Shown: positions 36,146-48,158 of the stretch, in pieces | Layout: every line of letters starts with the position of its first letter | Position numbering within the stretch: position 1 is the stretch's first letter | NCBI GenBank assembly: GCA_036245805.1 | Contig: BTRK01000003.1 | Span: 43,390,044-43,454,043 of the forward strand | Direction of reading: 5' to 3' | DNA: 64,000 bases | Origin: Pristionchus mayeri | Taxonomy: Eukaryota > Nematoda > Chromadorea > Rhabditida > Neodiplogasteridae | The notes under the pieces: generated by a model | Databases searched by the model: none | Seen by the model: only the letters and a program-made list of their open reading frames with translations | What the model was told of the DNA's origin: nothing | Made by a program: the position numbers and the translations under genes

Positions 36146-39100
36146 TCACTCCCAATCCTCATCAATTTCGCTCAAATCATCCATCTCCTCTTCTTCATTC
36201 ATTTCGAATTCCTCCTCACTTTCTTCTCCCCTCATCATCCGGTCGTAGACCTCCTTGAGGTGATCGAAATGATCATCATCAGGCGCTCCGAGTCTCTTGA
36301 GAAATCGCTTATCCTCGTATTCCTCCCTTAGCTCCCAACTCTCCTCAAGAATCTAGAAAGAAATTTGGAACCATCGATTGTCAGTGTACTGTACTTCTCT
36401 CCTCCATGGGTGTTCTCCTGTGCTCATTCTTCTTTTCACAGCCTCCGCAACTCTTCCCTTTTTGGAGAGAAGCACGCTGCCGGTCTCCGTCCTCACTCCC
36501 AGCATGCTGCCGTACACCAGTGAGTTGTGATGCATTACTGTACACTTCATCTTCTTATTGTAGTAGGGCGCCGAGCTAGCATAGAAAAGCTTTATGAATG
36601 TAACACAAATTTTCGGCTTATATTTTAATAAAATCAATAACAAGAATTTACCTGGAAAGTCTCTTTGGTGCGTACATGTTGGAGAGTGAATGATAACATT
36701 CACAGATTGATGTTCCAAATTCAGAAGAGGAATCGAGGAAGACTTTCTCGAAGTTGGGCGAGAACAGTAGGGACCGAATCAATTGGTGCTCAGGCGAGTC
36801 CACCTTTCATTGTAAACATAAAACTAAAAAAAATCATTATTTAAAATTATACCTCAATCAGTTGCTTAGAAGTCTTCTGGGGTGCTTTCTTGTCTGCCTT
36901 CATCCCTTTCTTCCCCCTCTTCGATGCTGGCACAATTGAGTGATCACACGTGGAGATCAGATTGAACTCATCTCCCTGGTAGCACAATAAGACTCTACCA
37001 AATTAGCCATTTGTCCACCTTTCGCCATCTATGCTGTCCCGTGCAGTGTTTGATGAACGAACGAACGTATTCTAGAGCGAGTGGTCGATCTTCGCGATTG
37101 GGGAATCTCTTGTTTACGTAGAACAAATGATTAAAGAACGACTTGTACCATTCCGAGAAGCGAGGGTAACTCTTCATACCCTGTGCAGGACTTAGATGGG
37201 TAATACGTTAATTTTTACTCACAGCCCACCACGCCTTTCTGAGCGATTTTTGGGCGTGCCAAAAGTCCCTCTTTGACTCGATTCCTTTTAGCTTAGGATT
37301 CTCGCGGATGCGCTTGTCCACGCTCGCATTTGAGTCGGTGATACGGGCTCTGATTAAATGAAGCGATATACTTTGGTAGCTGGAAACAAAGTTGCCTAGG
37401 AAGTTACGGTATGCGAAGAGCATACCGTACAAGCATAGGTTACAGTAGTTAGATGGGTTACGGTATGGAAACATTACGATAGGAAGGGAGTTTGGATACA
37501 AAATGTTATTCTAAATCCTTGTTGAGCATTATCTGAATTATACCTGATGCTAAAGCCATCATCAACTAGTTCCACCAGCGCCTTCTCCGAGCCTACTGTT
37601 TCAATCCGACATGAGACTCCACCTATAGTTGTACTTTCTAGATTACATTTACTACATAATTATAATATGACCTATTTCCTCATCCTTCGTGGAGAGGGAT
37701 ACTGCAGCGATGGCGAGGCCAAGGGCGCAATCGAATACGGTAACTTTCCCGTTATTGGATGTCCAGCCAGGGTGGGCAAACTGTCCATCGAGTGCCACAA
37801 CAATCCCTTCCTCCTATTTTGAGTTATTTCCAATGAAATTCTGAGATGACTAAAATACCGGTGCAACATCTTTTGAGAGATCACGTGCTAGTCTCTCCCA
37901 TCTCAAGTACACTCGATCGATCGAAATACAGGCATAGAAACGAATGGTGTCCCGCATAGACCGTTCCTTCGGGATCGCAATAGAGAGGAGATCACACTGA
38001 TCAATGAGTCTCTGTAAGAACATTTTGGATAAGAAACCACAACTTGACAGGTCACCATGATCGGCAAGCCAGTTATGAAAGCGGAAACGGGCAGAGCCTG
38101 ATTCATTTCATAAACTCGACTTTTCCCTCTGCCCCTTTTCGGCTGACTGTCCCATCGGAAGTGCTTCTTGCATCCCGTGCACGAGTAGGTCACCCATAGT
38201 GCGCTGGCCTTTTGCCTCCATTGCACACTTATCGGATCGATTAGTGCACCACACTCTTGGCATCTACGAAAGAGCATGTCAATCATGGGTTTCGCAGTCA
38301 GAAAATATGACGAGTGCACTGTAGTATCCTCTTCGTCCTCCTCTTCTGTATCTGATTCGCTCTGATAGGAAACTTGTGAGAAACGAAATGAGGAGTCCTT
38401 CAATATTTTTTTTGGTTTGCCCCATTCTAGAGCTAACCTTTCTCTCTACAGTAGGAGCACTTGAGATGGTCGATATTAATCTCTGAGGTACTACACCATC
38501 CATTGTAGAACTTTGAGAGGCGATCACAAGCTGCGACACCGACAGAGGAGTCGCATCGGGAGTCTGGATTTTTTTCGTTCGATAATTTATTGCATTGATA
38601 AGTAGGTACTATACTGATTCTAGTTTAGACATACAATTGGTATTCGATGAGGAGTCATGACAACCAGGCAAATCCAATATTTCGGTGCCTGGTAATAACA
38701 TATCACAATCAGAGCGGTATCATTATTCTTTAAACCATATTCTTTAAACTAGCCCGAAACTGTTCTAGAGAACACGGAACATATTTTAGTGGTTTTTTCT
38801 CAATCTTTCCTTCCTTTTGATACAGCCCTTGACCTACCCTTCCCTCTTAGTGGCGTCGTCGAAAACACATGTACAGAACCATCAACATCCTATTCCTGTC
38901 ACATAAAGGCACTCGCATCGATGGTCTAGTGGCAGGATCCCTGCCAAGCAGGAGGCCCGGGTTCGGTTCCCGGTCGATGCACCGATGTGTGAACAGGAAT
39001 AGGATGTAGGTGATCTCATATTGGCTAACGTAACCCGGAGATAACTTGGACCCGCAAGGGATAGTGCGATTTGTGACAGTGAAAACCAGTAATACAAGTT

Positions 39101-39919
39101 CCCGAAAATTGTTTTGATTAAATTGGAGTTGCCTGGTTGTTATACCTCTCATCCAGTACTGCCTTCTCATCATTATATTTCCACTTCACTCGTTAAATAT
39201 CTATTGACATGTATTTATACATACTTCGATTGTTATATTTTTTGAGTATAATAAAGATTTCAAAATGTATTGTGTACCTTCCCTTCACCGTCAATTGGCT
39301 ACTCGTTCAGCGACTGTTGATCATCATCCCCCACATCATAAACGTCTTCGCCCTAATATAGTGATCACAATAATATGTGGATACTATTTTTGAGCACAAT
39401 GTTAAACTTCCTCTATGATAAATGCTAATAATGTGTCATTTGTTCTCACATGTGTCTCATTCCCTTCGAGTGTCCCTCCGCCCTCGTCACTATCCACGCG
39501 AACTACAGCAGATGAAGAAGAAGGTAGGTCAGTCCGGCGCCGTTTCTATGAGAGAGATAGCGGTCGTAGTTTTCCCTAAGGCAGCTACTACCTCAGTTAC
39601 CCCAGTATCTAGCTCGTCGCTTGACGGAACGGGAGCCTCAAGAACATTATTGAAATTAGAAAATAGGCTCGGTTCAACTATATTCTACCTCTATCGGAAG
39701 GCCGTCTGCTCCAAAATGTGCTTCGCACCACCGAATGTCCTCCTTATTTGCCACTCTCTCACGAAACACCTCTAGTTCGCGCAAGGCCTCCTCTTTACTG
39801 AGACCAAGAGACTTCACCCAAACAAACTGATGATATTTCTTCAAATTGGCAGGAAAACAGCGCGTTTTTGCCGATTGTGCGCCACATCTGGCGCACCGTC
39901 TCTTCCGTTGTGTGAGCAT
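36146..39919 (-). CDS. THAP-domain DDE-transposase-like protein, apparently intact core
   Basis: Minus-strand gene. THAP exon 39689-39919 (start MLTQRKRRCARCG; C-x2-C, central W, C-x2-H as WCEAHF): a DNA-binding zinc finger. Acidic exon 39303-39352. Then 38438-38563, and 38056-38397 with RRCQECGALID, SCTGCKKHFRWDSQP and a strongly acidic run. Core: 37859-38011; 37672-37813 (VVALDGQFAHPGW, first acidic site); 37544-37622 (SCRIETVGSEKALVELVDDG); 37223-37349 (ARITDSNASVDKRIR, KRDFWHAQKSL); 37019-37180 (WYKSFFNHLFYVNKRFP); 36853-36975; 36652-36803 (GTSICECYHSLSNMYAPKR); 36395-36575 (KCTVMHHNSLVYGSML); 36146-36352 (acidic C-terminus, TGA). From 38397 to the stop, phases match at every junction and no stop occurs. 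Same family as the pseudogene at 18.4-20.7 kb; THAP plus this core recalls Kolobok-type transposases. The usual GDGR..DSPG reads LDGQFAHPG, and TDRH reads TDSN, so catalysis may be altered. No inverted repeats noticed at its ends: possibly a domesticated gene. Exons between 38600 and 39300 are uncertain. Confidence 0.75.
37405..37429. repeat. Perfect 10-bp hairpin in intron
   Basis: TACGGTATGC, five-base loop, GCATACCGTA. It lies in the intron between the exons at 37349 and 37544 of the THAP gene, close to two further TACGGTA/TACAGTA motifs (about 37440-37462). Confidence 0.8.
38888..39010 (+). tRNA. tRNA-Gly-like pseudogene inside an extended hairpin
   Basis: 38915-38981 has a perfect 7-bp acceptor stem (GCATCGA/TCGATGC), a D-arm with A box TGGTCTAGTGG, and a T-arm with B box GGTTCGGTTCC. 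The anticodon arm reads CCTGC, CAA, GCAGG: the loop is only three bases, as if four were lost from a Gly-GCC loop, so there is no anticodon. The flanks are themselves inverted repeats (CATCCTATTCCTGT at about 38887-38900 and its complement at about 38991-39006), so the acceptor stem is the inner part of a longer hairpin. It sits in an intron of the THAP gene, in opposite orientation. Confidence 0.75.
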
Positions 39920-39989
39920 ACAACTGATAGCAGGTTTGATGAAGATTAGCAACGCGACGTTGTTAACCGAAACCACTTAAAAATCACAA

Positions 39990-40600
39990 AATAGGCATAA
40001 TGAGCGACAAACTGAGGATAATCAATCATCATCGGCGCAAAACGTTGCACTAGCGTAATACACAGCGCTGGTAACCAATTTATTAAAGAAAGTACGGGGA
40101 CATTGCAAGAAAACCGATGTTTGTCGATGGAAATGATGATTCGCAACGATCGTAAATCCACATATCTACGCCTATTTCGGTGCCAAACGAGCTGCGACAC
40201 TCAGCTACAGCGCTGGGAACCAAAATAATCCAGAAAAAACAGTGTAAACCAGTGAAAATTGAATGAAAACCTAGCAAAACGGGGGCCTCGTCACGTCGTG
40301 CCGTTGTTACGGGCAATCGATCAAGAGCGTGCATTCAAAACGACGAGGTTCGTGAAACCTCGCCGACCGCCTCGAGCACCATCAACCGGTAAGTGTTTTT
40401 ATTATTTGTGAATTTTTAAAATTTATTTTCGATATTTAAATATTTTTCAAATATTTTATTATATTAACAATATTTTCTAAAATGATCTTTACTACCAAAT
40501 ACATTGAAATCGTCAATCTATGTAATATCCCTTTAATAGCCGTTGAGGAAGGAATAGGGAAGAACAGGTCGGTCTTCGGGCTTGATCACAGCGAGCTGGG
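39990..40600. other. No clear gene; possible receptor N-terminal exon near 40482
   Basis: Upstream region of the minus-strand THAP gene. A short plus-strand frame from 40482 (MIFTTKYIEIVNLCNIPLIA) resembles the start of an Srh-type chemoreceptor and lies upstream of the LINE that separates it from the receptor C-terminus at 42975. This link is speculative. Confidence 0.25.
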
Positions 40601-42958
40601 GGATGGGGGTGGTGGTATGTGGCAGTTATATGTTACAATCGAATTCGTCAGATTGATAGGGCTAGGTCGGGGGATTTACTGATTTCTCTGCGGAGCATGG
40701 GACGGAGAGAGATAACTAACTATTGGCTCAGGGAGGGTGATTCAGAGCGGTAGGACTCTACTAGCACAAGTTGAAATTAACTCTGAAGGGAGTAGAAATG
40801 CGTAAACTATTTGAGGAGCGCAAATCACGAGTGAGCGGAGTGATTGTGTACAAGTCAGCAGAGTCGTGGTGAACGTAATTATGAATGGAGTCATAAACAT
40901 AGAACATATCTCGTAAGGCGCGGCGATACTCAAGGGTTTCAAGTGTGACAGTTTTCAATCTATCGCGATAGGACAGTGGGGGGAACAGAGCATCGTCTCA
41001 AAACTCTCCTGGTAAAAAGAGTTCATTTACAAGACCTACTGAAGTTAGATTCCATATTATGCTGGACGATTCTAAGAGCGGACGAATGTATATTTTATAT
41101 GCTTTAAAAAGAAGGTCGGGGGATGTAGAATGAAAGGATCTCAGCATCAGATTACACATTGATCGCGCTTTCTTACTAATTGTGTTTATATGGTACCCGA
41201 AATGGAGATTTTTAGTAAAAAATACACCAAGGTCTCGCACTATCTCTTTGTTCGTTATAATTTGACCATTTATAATATATTGAGCTCGGTTCTTCAGATT
41301 CCCAAGGTGTAGGACATTTCATTTAGGTGAGCTAATACTCATATTCCATTGGACAGTCCAGGCAGATATTTTGCAAATCGCATTTTGAAGGTCATTGCTA
41401 TAATCAGGGACCAACGCGTAAATCTTGAGGTCGCCAGCAAATATATTGTAATGAATCGTCTTAAGAATGCATTTGCCCAAATCATTGATGTAAATAATGA
41501 ATAGCAAAGGTCCGATAGAGGAACCTTGGGGGACGCCTAACTGAATAGGTGAGGGAGGGGATAAATAATCTCCAATGAACACGCGTTGCGAGAGACCCAG
41601 CAGATAAGACTCAAACCATTGAGTGATAGCGGGTGATATTCCCAGCGAGGAAAGCTTATGGATAAGCATCCTTAAGTCAATCGAGTCAAATGCTTTCTTA
41701 TAATCACAGAGGATTGTGTCCACGGACTTTTTCAGACTCAGCTGCATAGCATAAAATGAATGTGTTTCAGATAAAGATGAAGTAGTGCTTCTACATTTTT
41801 GAAAGCCTGCTTGTCTAGCATCTAATATGTTATATTCGTCTAGAAAGTCAACAATGGAATTAATAAGAATTTTTTCGAATATTTTAGAGGTAGTGACCGT
41901 GAGAGAGATAGGACGATGATTAGAGATAGAGACATCTCCTGACTTTTTTTGGGATGGGTTTTACATGAGTAGTTTTCCATTGATTGGGTGACGTGCGAGA
42001 GGAAGGAGAGATGTTAAAAATAATGGTAAGGGGAGTAATTATGGAAGATTTGCACTTGCAATACACTAGGTTGGGTATCCTATCGGGTGAACCATTTACC
42101 TTAGGGATCATTTGTGAAATAGCAGAGTATCATTTCGGGACCAATGTAGGGTAAGTCGAATGAAGATTTGGGTGGAGGGAACTGTGGAGGGGTTACATCC
42201 AAAGGTGGGGTTTGAACCTTAGCAAAAAATTGAGAGAATGCATTAGCTTTTTCGACATTACTTAGAAGGATATCTCCGTTACTATCAATAATGCCAGGTA
42301 GTTTTGAGCTATTAACCTTCAATCTATTCTTGCAATAATTAAAGAAGGAACTAGGCTTTCCCGAGTAAACTGCCCGTGATTCGCGCTGAATTTCATAAGC
42401 ATGGTCAAAGCGCCCACGTAAAGAGTGTGTTAAGTTACTATTCGGAGCCAATTGGTGGAATTTCTGCAGCCTTGTGAACATCTTGTAAAGGAATTTGGGA
42501 TATCCAGAGGACAAGGATGGTCGTTTGAGGGGGACGTGAGCATCTAAAATCTCATTAATGAAATTGCTAAAATAATTATATGCCTCAGTAGAATTTTTAT
42601 TTCTTAATGCTAATGTCCAATTGTGCGTATGGATGAGGTAGTTAATAAACTCCCAATTAGCCAATGAATAATTTCTAGAAGAATTAGGTTAAATTTCCCG
42701 GTGCAAAGTGAAAGAAATGGAGAAGCTTATCCCTACATGATCAGAAAGAGGGACATCAGGAGTGACAGATGATATTATTGAAAAGTTGCACAGAAGTAGA
42801 TCGAGAATATTGGTCCCACGGGTCAGAAAATCAATAAATTGTTGGATTTTTTTCGTAATTATGAAATCCAAAAAGGGGAGATTGACTGTACCGGGGATGA
42901 GTACGAATACCAATCAATCGAAGGTGATGCTGGTAAATCAACTTTACCTAAACTCGTA
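40600..42958 (-). mobile_element. LINE retrotransposon (CR1/Jockey-like), 5'-truncated
   Basis: On the minus strand: end of an endonuclease domain (42913-42689; GTNILDLLL and SDH), a linker (42664-42101), then reverse transcriptase with SNHRPISLTVTTSKIFEK, DYKKAFDSIDL, GVPQGSSIGPLLF, a catalytic box reading FAGD instead of the usual FADD, and a C-terminal part (41240-40998; RDLGVFF...YKIYIRPLLES) followed by TVTLETLEYRRALRDMF (to about 40760). The 5' end is cut within the endonuclease, near the residues corresponding to GDFNLP. Frames shift at least near 42105, 41940 and 40998, and FADD is altered, so it is dead. It lies antisense to and just upstream of an Srh-like receptor exon. The 3' edge near 40600 is uncertain. 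Confidence 0.9.
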
Positions 42959-42974
42959 ACCGGTAACATTCCAG

Positions 42975-43767
42975 GGTGTCATGCCTAGTATTTTATTTGC
43001 TGGCCCCTTATTTGTCCAAATTGGTTTGCTCGAAAACTCTTTTATCGTCGGCTTGGAAGAATCAGCGAATAATCGATTTGGTAAGTACACTTGTTTTTGC
43101 TTCTAGGTTATTTCTATCGGGGTACACATTTTTACGGCACTTGATCGAATGATCGCCGTCGAATAAAGGTAAAAAAAGGTAAAGGTTTTAGGCATTTTTC
43201 CACGCAAGGGCGGGCTCTGCCACCCCATCGTCTGTGTAGCAACTAGGTCCTATCCTGGAAACCAGTGGCCTGTTGTGAGACTTCAAACCGCCCGTGTTGT
43301 GCGCACGTGGTTGGGGATTTCCTTATAGTGATTTTGAATCACTACCAACATTTCTTAACCCCCTTGGTCTGGGTGGATCTGTGGACGCGGGCGGGGGTCG
43401 AACTCGTGACCCTTCGTTCGCAAGCCTGGCACACAACCACTGTGCCACCCGGCTTGTAAAAAACCCAAAAAATACAATTATAACCAAAAAATATAATTCT
43501 TCAGTATTTTCGCAAAAAAGTGTGGGAAAAGACAATCCTACAGAATGGTAATATTTTTGGATACCATCATAAGGTGATCATACCACATAATGATAGTTTT
43601 AAACGTCATTTTCAGCTTTAGCAGTCTCCGTCGTAACCATAAATGTGCTGGGATTACACGGATTCGCTCATTCACTGACACTTCTCATTTGCAATCCGAA
43701 CATGAGAAGGATCATTTCCAGTATTGGGAGAAGGATTATTACTATTACAAATCTGGAACTCAGATAA
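42975..43767 (+). CDS. Srh-like chemoreceptor, C-terminal exons only
   Basis: Exon 42975-43080 (GVMPSILFAGPLFVQIGLLE, then NSFIVGLEESANNRF) ends phase 1 at GTAAGT. Exon 43616-43767 opens after TTTTCAG in matching phase and reads INVLGLHGFAHSLTLLICNP, NMRRII, stopping TAA. This gives helix 6 with conserved Pro, an NN pair, then helix 7 with HG and a C-terminal NP.MR/YR-like motif, typical of Srh-type seven-helix receptors of chemosensory neurons. The intron carries a SINE. Upstream exons are displaced or lost by the LINE, so the gene may be a pseudogene although this end is open. Confidence 0.55.
43167..43453 (-). mobile_element. tRNA-derived SINE
   Basis: On the minus strand the head begins GCCGGGTGGCACAGTGG (A box) with GAGTTCGACCCCC (B box) about 45 bases on, followed by an unrelated body and a tail of GGCTAAAACC..TTTACC repeats (seen on plus as GGTAAAAAAAGGTAAAGG). 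Head, body and simple-repeat tail is the layout of a tRNA-derived SINE. It lies in the receptor intron. A similar tail occurs near 61195-61215. Confidence 0.75.
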
Positions 43768-44225
43768 AGTTCCCTTCCAAAGCAGTTAAAAGCATTTGGC
43801 AAAGGGTTGTCGGACAAAATTTTTTAGGTTTTCTTCAAATTTGCGTTACTTGCTTACCAATTGCCATATTCATTTAAAAAATGAATATTATGGATTACTC
43901 TTATCTCCGAAGAATGAATAAAACAACATTATCGCAGTGATTATCACGGTTTTTGCACCTTCGCTTTGTCGAACGTTTGGTCAAACCAGAATAAACGGAA
44001 ATATAAATTTCGTTATCGTCTCTTCACAATGTGGCTTATTCGCTATCTTTCCTCGCCACTTTACCTTTATATTTGTCTCTAGCAGAGATTCATCTTTTTT
44101 ATCGGTGTGCCTGCGCCTGAAATTCCGATATAGGGAGAAACTGATGATAATCTCGCGTTGTCGCTCTAATATGCTTATCGTTATCTGACGTAGACAACAT
44201 TGCAAGCCGGTATGCTTTCTGTTTC

Positions 44226-46216
44226 ATGCACCTAACCGATCCGATGAACTTCGCCTTTATCCAACTTCTCGTGGCTACATTGGTCGGAAGTGCAGCCCGT
44301 GCAGCAGATAATTGCAGTTGCGGCAACTCCGAACAGAAGATCGATCCAATTATGAAGCCCAAGTTATTCTTCCACCAGCCAACTATTGGAGGAGAAGCGA
44401 ATGGTGAGCAGTTCAGCAATTAAATTACAAAGTTTGTATTACAAATCGTGCATAATTCAGGAGAACCATGCCCTCTGAACTGCACCTTCATAGCTCATGC
44501 TTTCGACGAAGAAAAGGATGGATTAGAGGCTATTTTGAATTGCTATAGAGTTGAATTTGAAAATTTCAGATACAAATAGTAAGAAATGACGAAGATAACA
44601 GTGGTGGATGAAGTCAGGCCATTCACGTAGGTTATTTTGTACTAGACTACTAGAAATACATTCGTACATTCGTAAATAGGTATTGTTGACACTGAACAAT
44701 CAGTGTTTCCCAGTCTCGAAGTCGGGATGCATCTCTACCTTTTGCTGACAATCCCTATGGATCCATACATGAAGTAGGAAATTTACATCTAGGATCACGA
44801 GAAGTACTGAGCAGAAGGACATTCCTTGGGAACTTGCTGGAGGAGTGCTCGCAATTATTTATGAAGGCGAAGCATCAACCGGTCTATTTTTTTGTCTAAA
44901 AGTTGACCTATTTGGTATCAGGTTGTAACAAAAGTTTTGCCCGATTTTCCAATTTTCGTTTTCAGCATATGCTGCCTTTTATTCTCAAGATCTTTTCATA
45001 CTGTTTCCTATATTCGTAGAGTGATTGGATACTCGTTCTATCACTTATTAGTAGAAGCCAAACCATTTGATATCATGGTATTTCAAAGTTAAAGTTACTG
45101 CTTTTGATATCTGAACTACATATTTTTGGGGTCAGCACACTACGGACATCCGTGATAATGCAAATATCAATGTATATTTGGAAAGTGTGATGAGCAAGCA
45201 TAATAAAGAAATATCTAAATAGGGATTACCACAAAAAGCGTTACAGAAACTCAGGTCATTTTTGACCTTTCGTCAAAAAGGGCTTGGTCGGAATCAGTTC
45301 CTTACACCGCATAGCCGTAGCCGTAAGTCTATCGACTTCAAATCCATTTAAACTTAAGTCTATCGACTTCAAATCCATTTAAACTAAGCACCTTCCAGGG
45401 TGAGCTCACATTTATTTTCAAGAGGACATACAATGATTGTATTTAAAAAATGCAATATTGCATACTCAGATACTGATATCACAGTGTCGAAATTGATGTT
45501 TCCATAAATGCCATGTTTCCAGCATACAAGGAAGCTCAGACTTTATATTGTTAACTGAACAAACAACTCTTACTCTATCACTTATTGGCTTGGCCTAGTC
45601 AGTGGATAGCTTCCTTTTGAGGAGATCGACTCGAACTATATACACCGAATTCCAATATTTTGATTCAAAATTTCAGAAAATATCAATTTTGTAGAAGCGG
45701 AAAAGCCTATGCTCCATTATTCCTTTATGATATAAAGTCCCATGGTAGTAGATGTAAAATAACTTAAGATGAAACCATATTGTTTGATTCTTTAATCAAG
45801 ATCAAGAATCAATGATCAATGATTATTCGCGAATAATCGATGTCAGTGATCTGTAAATTGTGATACATTGAAGCAACAACTAGATCCAATATAGTTTTAG
45901 AAACGAGCTTGCCAACGAGCTTGCCACTCCACTATATGAGATTATACAACAATGTTTTCTCTTAGAATATGAGCGTGACAAACAAATATGTGTGCATCGT
46001 GAATATTTCACTTTTGACGAAATCGGGTTTTTTCGCATTCCCTGAATGCGGGATGTGTGTCAATATAATGAACAAGTATTACCCAAATATATTCTACAAA
46101 GTTAGGTCGTGACGTTTCAAGCGAAACCTTTTAGGAGATTTCATACTTCATGGTCGAAATCGGGCAAAACTTTTGTTACAACCTATTATAATACTTTATA
46201 GTCGGTTCCTTCATGA
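44226..46216 (+). CDS. Secreted nematode protein, unrecognised; element in its last intron
   Basis: Exon 1 (44226-44403) encodes a likely signal peptide (MNFAFIQLLVATLVGSAARA, either of two Met) followed by DNCSCGNSEQK. Exon 2 starts at 44461 (GEPCPLNCTFIAHAFDEEKD). Coding-like exons follow at about 44680-44773 (GMHLYLLLTIPMDPYMK) and 44793-44901 (DIPWELAGGVLAIIYEGEAS). The next exon, 46202-46216, would give SVPS and stop, after a mariner-ended element (44918-46186). Phase between 44577 and 44680 is unresolved, so an exon is missed or broken. Cysteines in exons 1-2 suggest an extracellular fold; I know no matching family. Its end lies about 50 bases before the kinase start codon, so the two could be one transcript. 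Confidence 0.45.
44918..46186. mobile_element. Mariner-like element without transposase, 1269 bp
   Basis: Ends are inverted: AGGTTGTAACAAAAGTTTTG at the left (from 44920) and CAAAACTTTTGTTACAACCT at the right (to 46184), flanked by TA. The length is that of a full mariner, but I find no D,D34D motif on either strand. Inside is a 31-bp direct repeat (45325-45355, 45356-45386). It sits in the last intron of the secreted-protein gene. Confidence 0.8.
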
Positions 46217-48085
46217 TTGCTGTGCAGAAGAGAAGAGATATTTGCGATATTTCACTGTGGACAACTATGAATTGGATAATATTAATTATAGTATTTAGTC
46301 CTACTACAACGGTGGATCTTTCCACTCCTCTCTATAAACACGATAGGTAACGTGCCAAATAGAGTCAAAACAATAACACATTCTTAAGCCCAGTCCTTGA
46401 CACATGGAAACTAGCATTAATTGGCACACTCCTTGCACGTGGAATTATATTTCTTACTCGAAGATCATCAGAAAATGGTGAGTAAATTTTCAAATACGTA
46501 TATTGAAATCGTACTGCTAGAGAGATGTTTCCTCCCTAGAACAAGCGGAAGGAGGAACAATCTTTAAGGCAATAGCCACGCAATATCAATTGTTTACACT
46601 AGATGATAAGAAGACGGAAAGAGAGGGGCGCGTGGCGCTTTCGTGCGGCAACGATTGATCCCTTCCTAATAGCTTTTCCTCAATTTGTGCATAATGAATA
46701 TCTAGATCAGATTTTTTCTCCAATATTTTATTATCTAGCACAAGTGTCCTTTTTTGCGATCTGCACAAATCAATACGAGTGTGATGGGTCGAATGTACTG
46801 GTGTGTGAGGCACAACCGTTAAGTGGTATCGTTTATCCGAATAGAGAAGTGAAAGAGGAACAACCAGAGAGAGAGAGATATAACGGCTTTCCCCGGTACA
46901 ACGGATTAGGTTACTCATTGGTTCCGCTCTCTTCTCTTGCTGGCGATCTCTTTCACACGTTATCTTGGCAAAAATTAATGATAACCGGTTGTTAATTCGG
47001 CCACAAATTTGGAGTTCTAACCGACATTCGATCCTCTATTGACATTCGGATTACTCCGTTGGCCAACCGGTTTCTCACTGCATCAGTTTGTGCTCTATCG
47101 TTGTATATCGGTCTCTCTCGTTTCATAACGGAAATTTAGGTCTGATTTATCGGATATTAAGCCCTATCTTTTTCACATTCTCTCAAACATATTATATCTA
47201 TTGCTCTTGCCAAATTAGGGATAGGTCCAGCATTAATTAAAATTGATTACCAAAATCATACATTATTTACAAATAATGTTCAATAATGAACATTGTAGTG
47301 ATGGAAAGTGCTAAGAGTGTTTTACAAATAAGTAAGAAGGAAATTCTGCCAGATATTTATACCGACATATGCCAAACCGACGATGGTAAGCTGATTACAT
47401 TTATTTTCCACAAATCGGAAATTTCAGGAACCACATATTATTGGAGATTCAATTCCGCGCCACACAGTTTGTACGTGAAATCGGAGTTAGGTCATAATTT
47501 ATTCCTTGGTTACCACCCATGTGTTTAGTGGAAATGAAATATACGTCAAATTGCCAAGTGAAAAATTACAATCTGTTGGAGCACACGATAATGCAGTGTA
47601 CTTCACTTCGGAAGGAAAGGTGATTTATCCCAAATAGTTTATTCTGGAAAGATCGCATTTTCAAACGTTGCAGGTATACAAAGCTATGTTCTCCCCACCA
47701 AACAACATCAATGTTTCTTACTTGAGAGATCAATTCGAGGTGGGATCGGGAAAAATGTTCAGAGATAATTGAAGGTTAAAGGACGAGGAATTCTACCACT
47801 GGGGATTGTGCAGACAAATCAGAGATGAGAACAAATATGTTTATCGGTTATTCGAAGATCCTCTAAAGAACGGAATTCCCATTAATTTATCAGATGAAGA
47901 GGAGAATCAATTATCTCTTAGGGGCATTAACAGGTTAGCAATTGAACGAAATATCGAGAAAAATAATTACAAATGAAATTAAAGAAGGAGTGTCAGAAAG
48001 TTTTACTTTTGACTCTGTCATACCCATGACCTAGCCCACTCTCCAAAGATCATAGCTCGGGTTATGAGGGTCAACACAGATCGGT

Positions 48086-48158
48086 GCTTACGTTTAGCTC
48101 AGTGGTAGAGCAGATGTCTCGTGATAGGAAGGTTGTGGGTTCGAGTCACCCAGTCTTT
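48086..48158 (+). tRNA. tRNA-Thr(CGT)-derived pseudogene or SINE head
   Basis: A box TTAGCTCAGTGGTAGAGC, anticodon loop CTCGTGA (CGT), T-arm GTGGGTTCGAGTCACCC. The anticodon stem and the 3' acceptor (AGTCTTT against 5' GCTTACG) do not pair, so it is not a working tRNA. It lies in an intron of the kinase gene and may head a short interspersed element running to about 48240. Confidence 0.6.
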
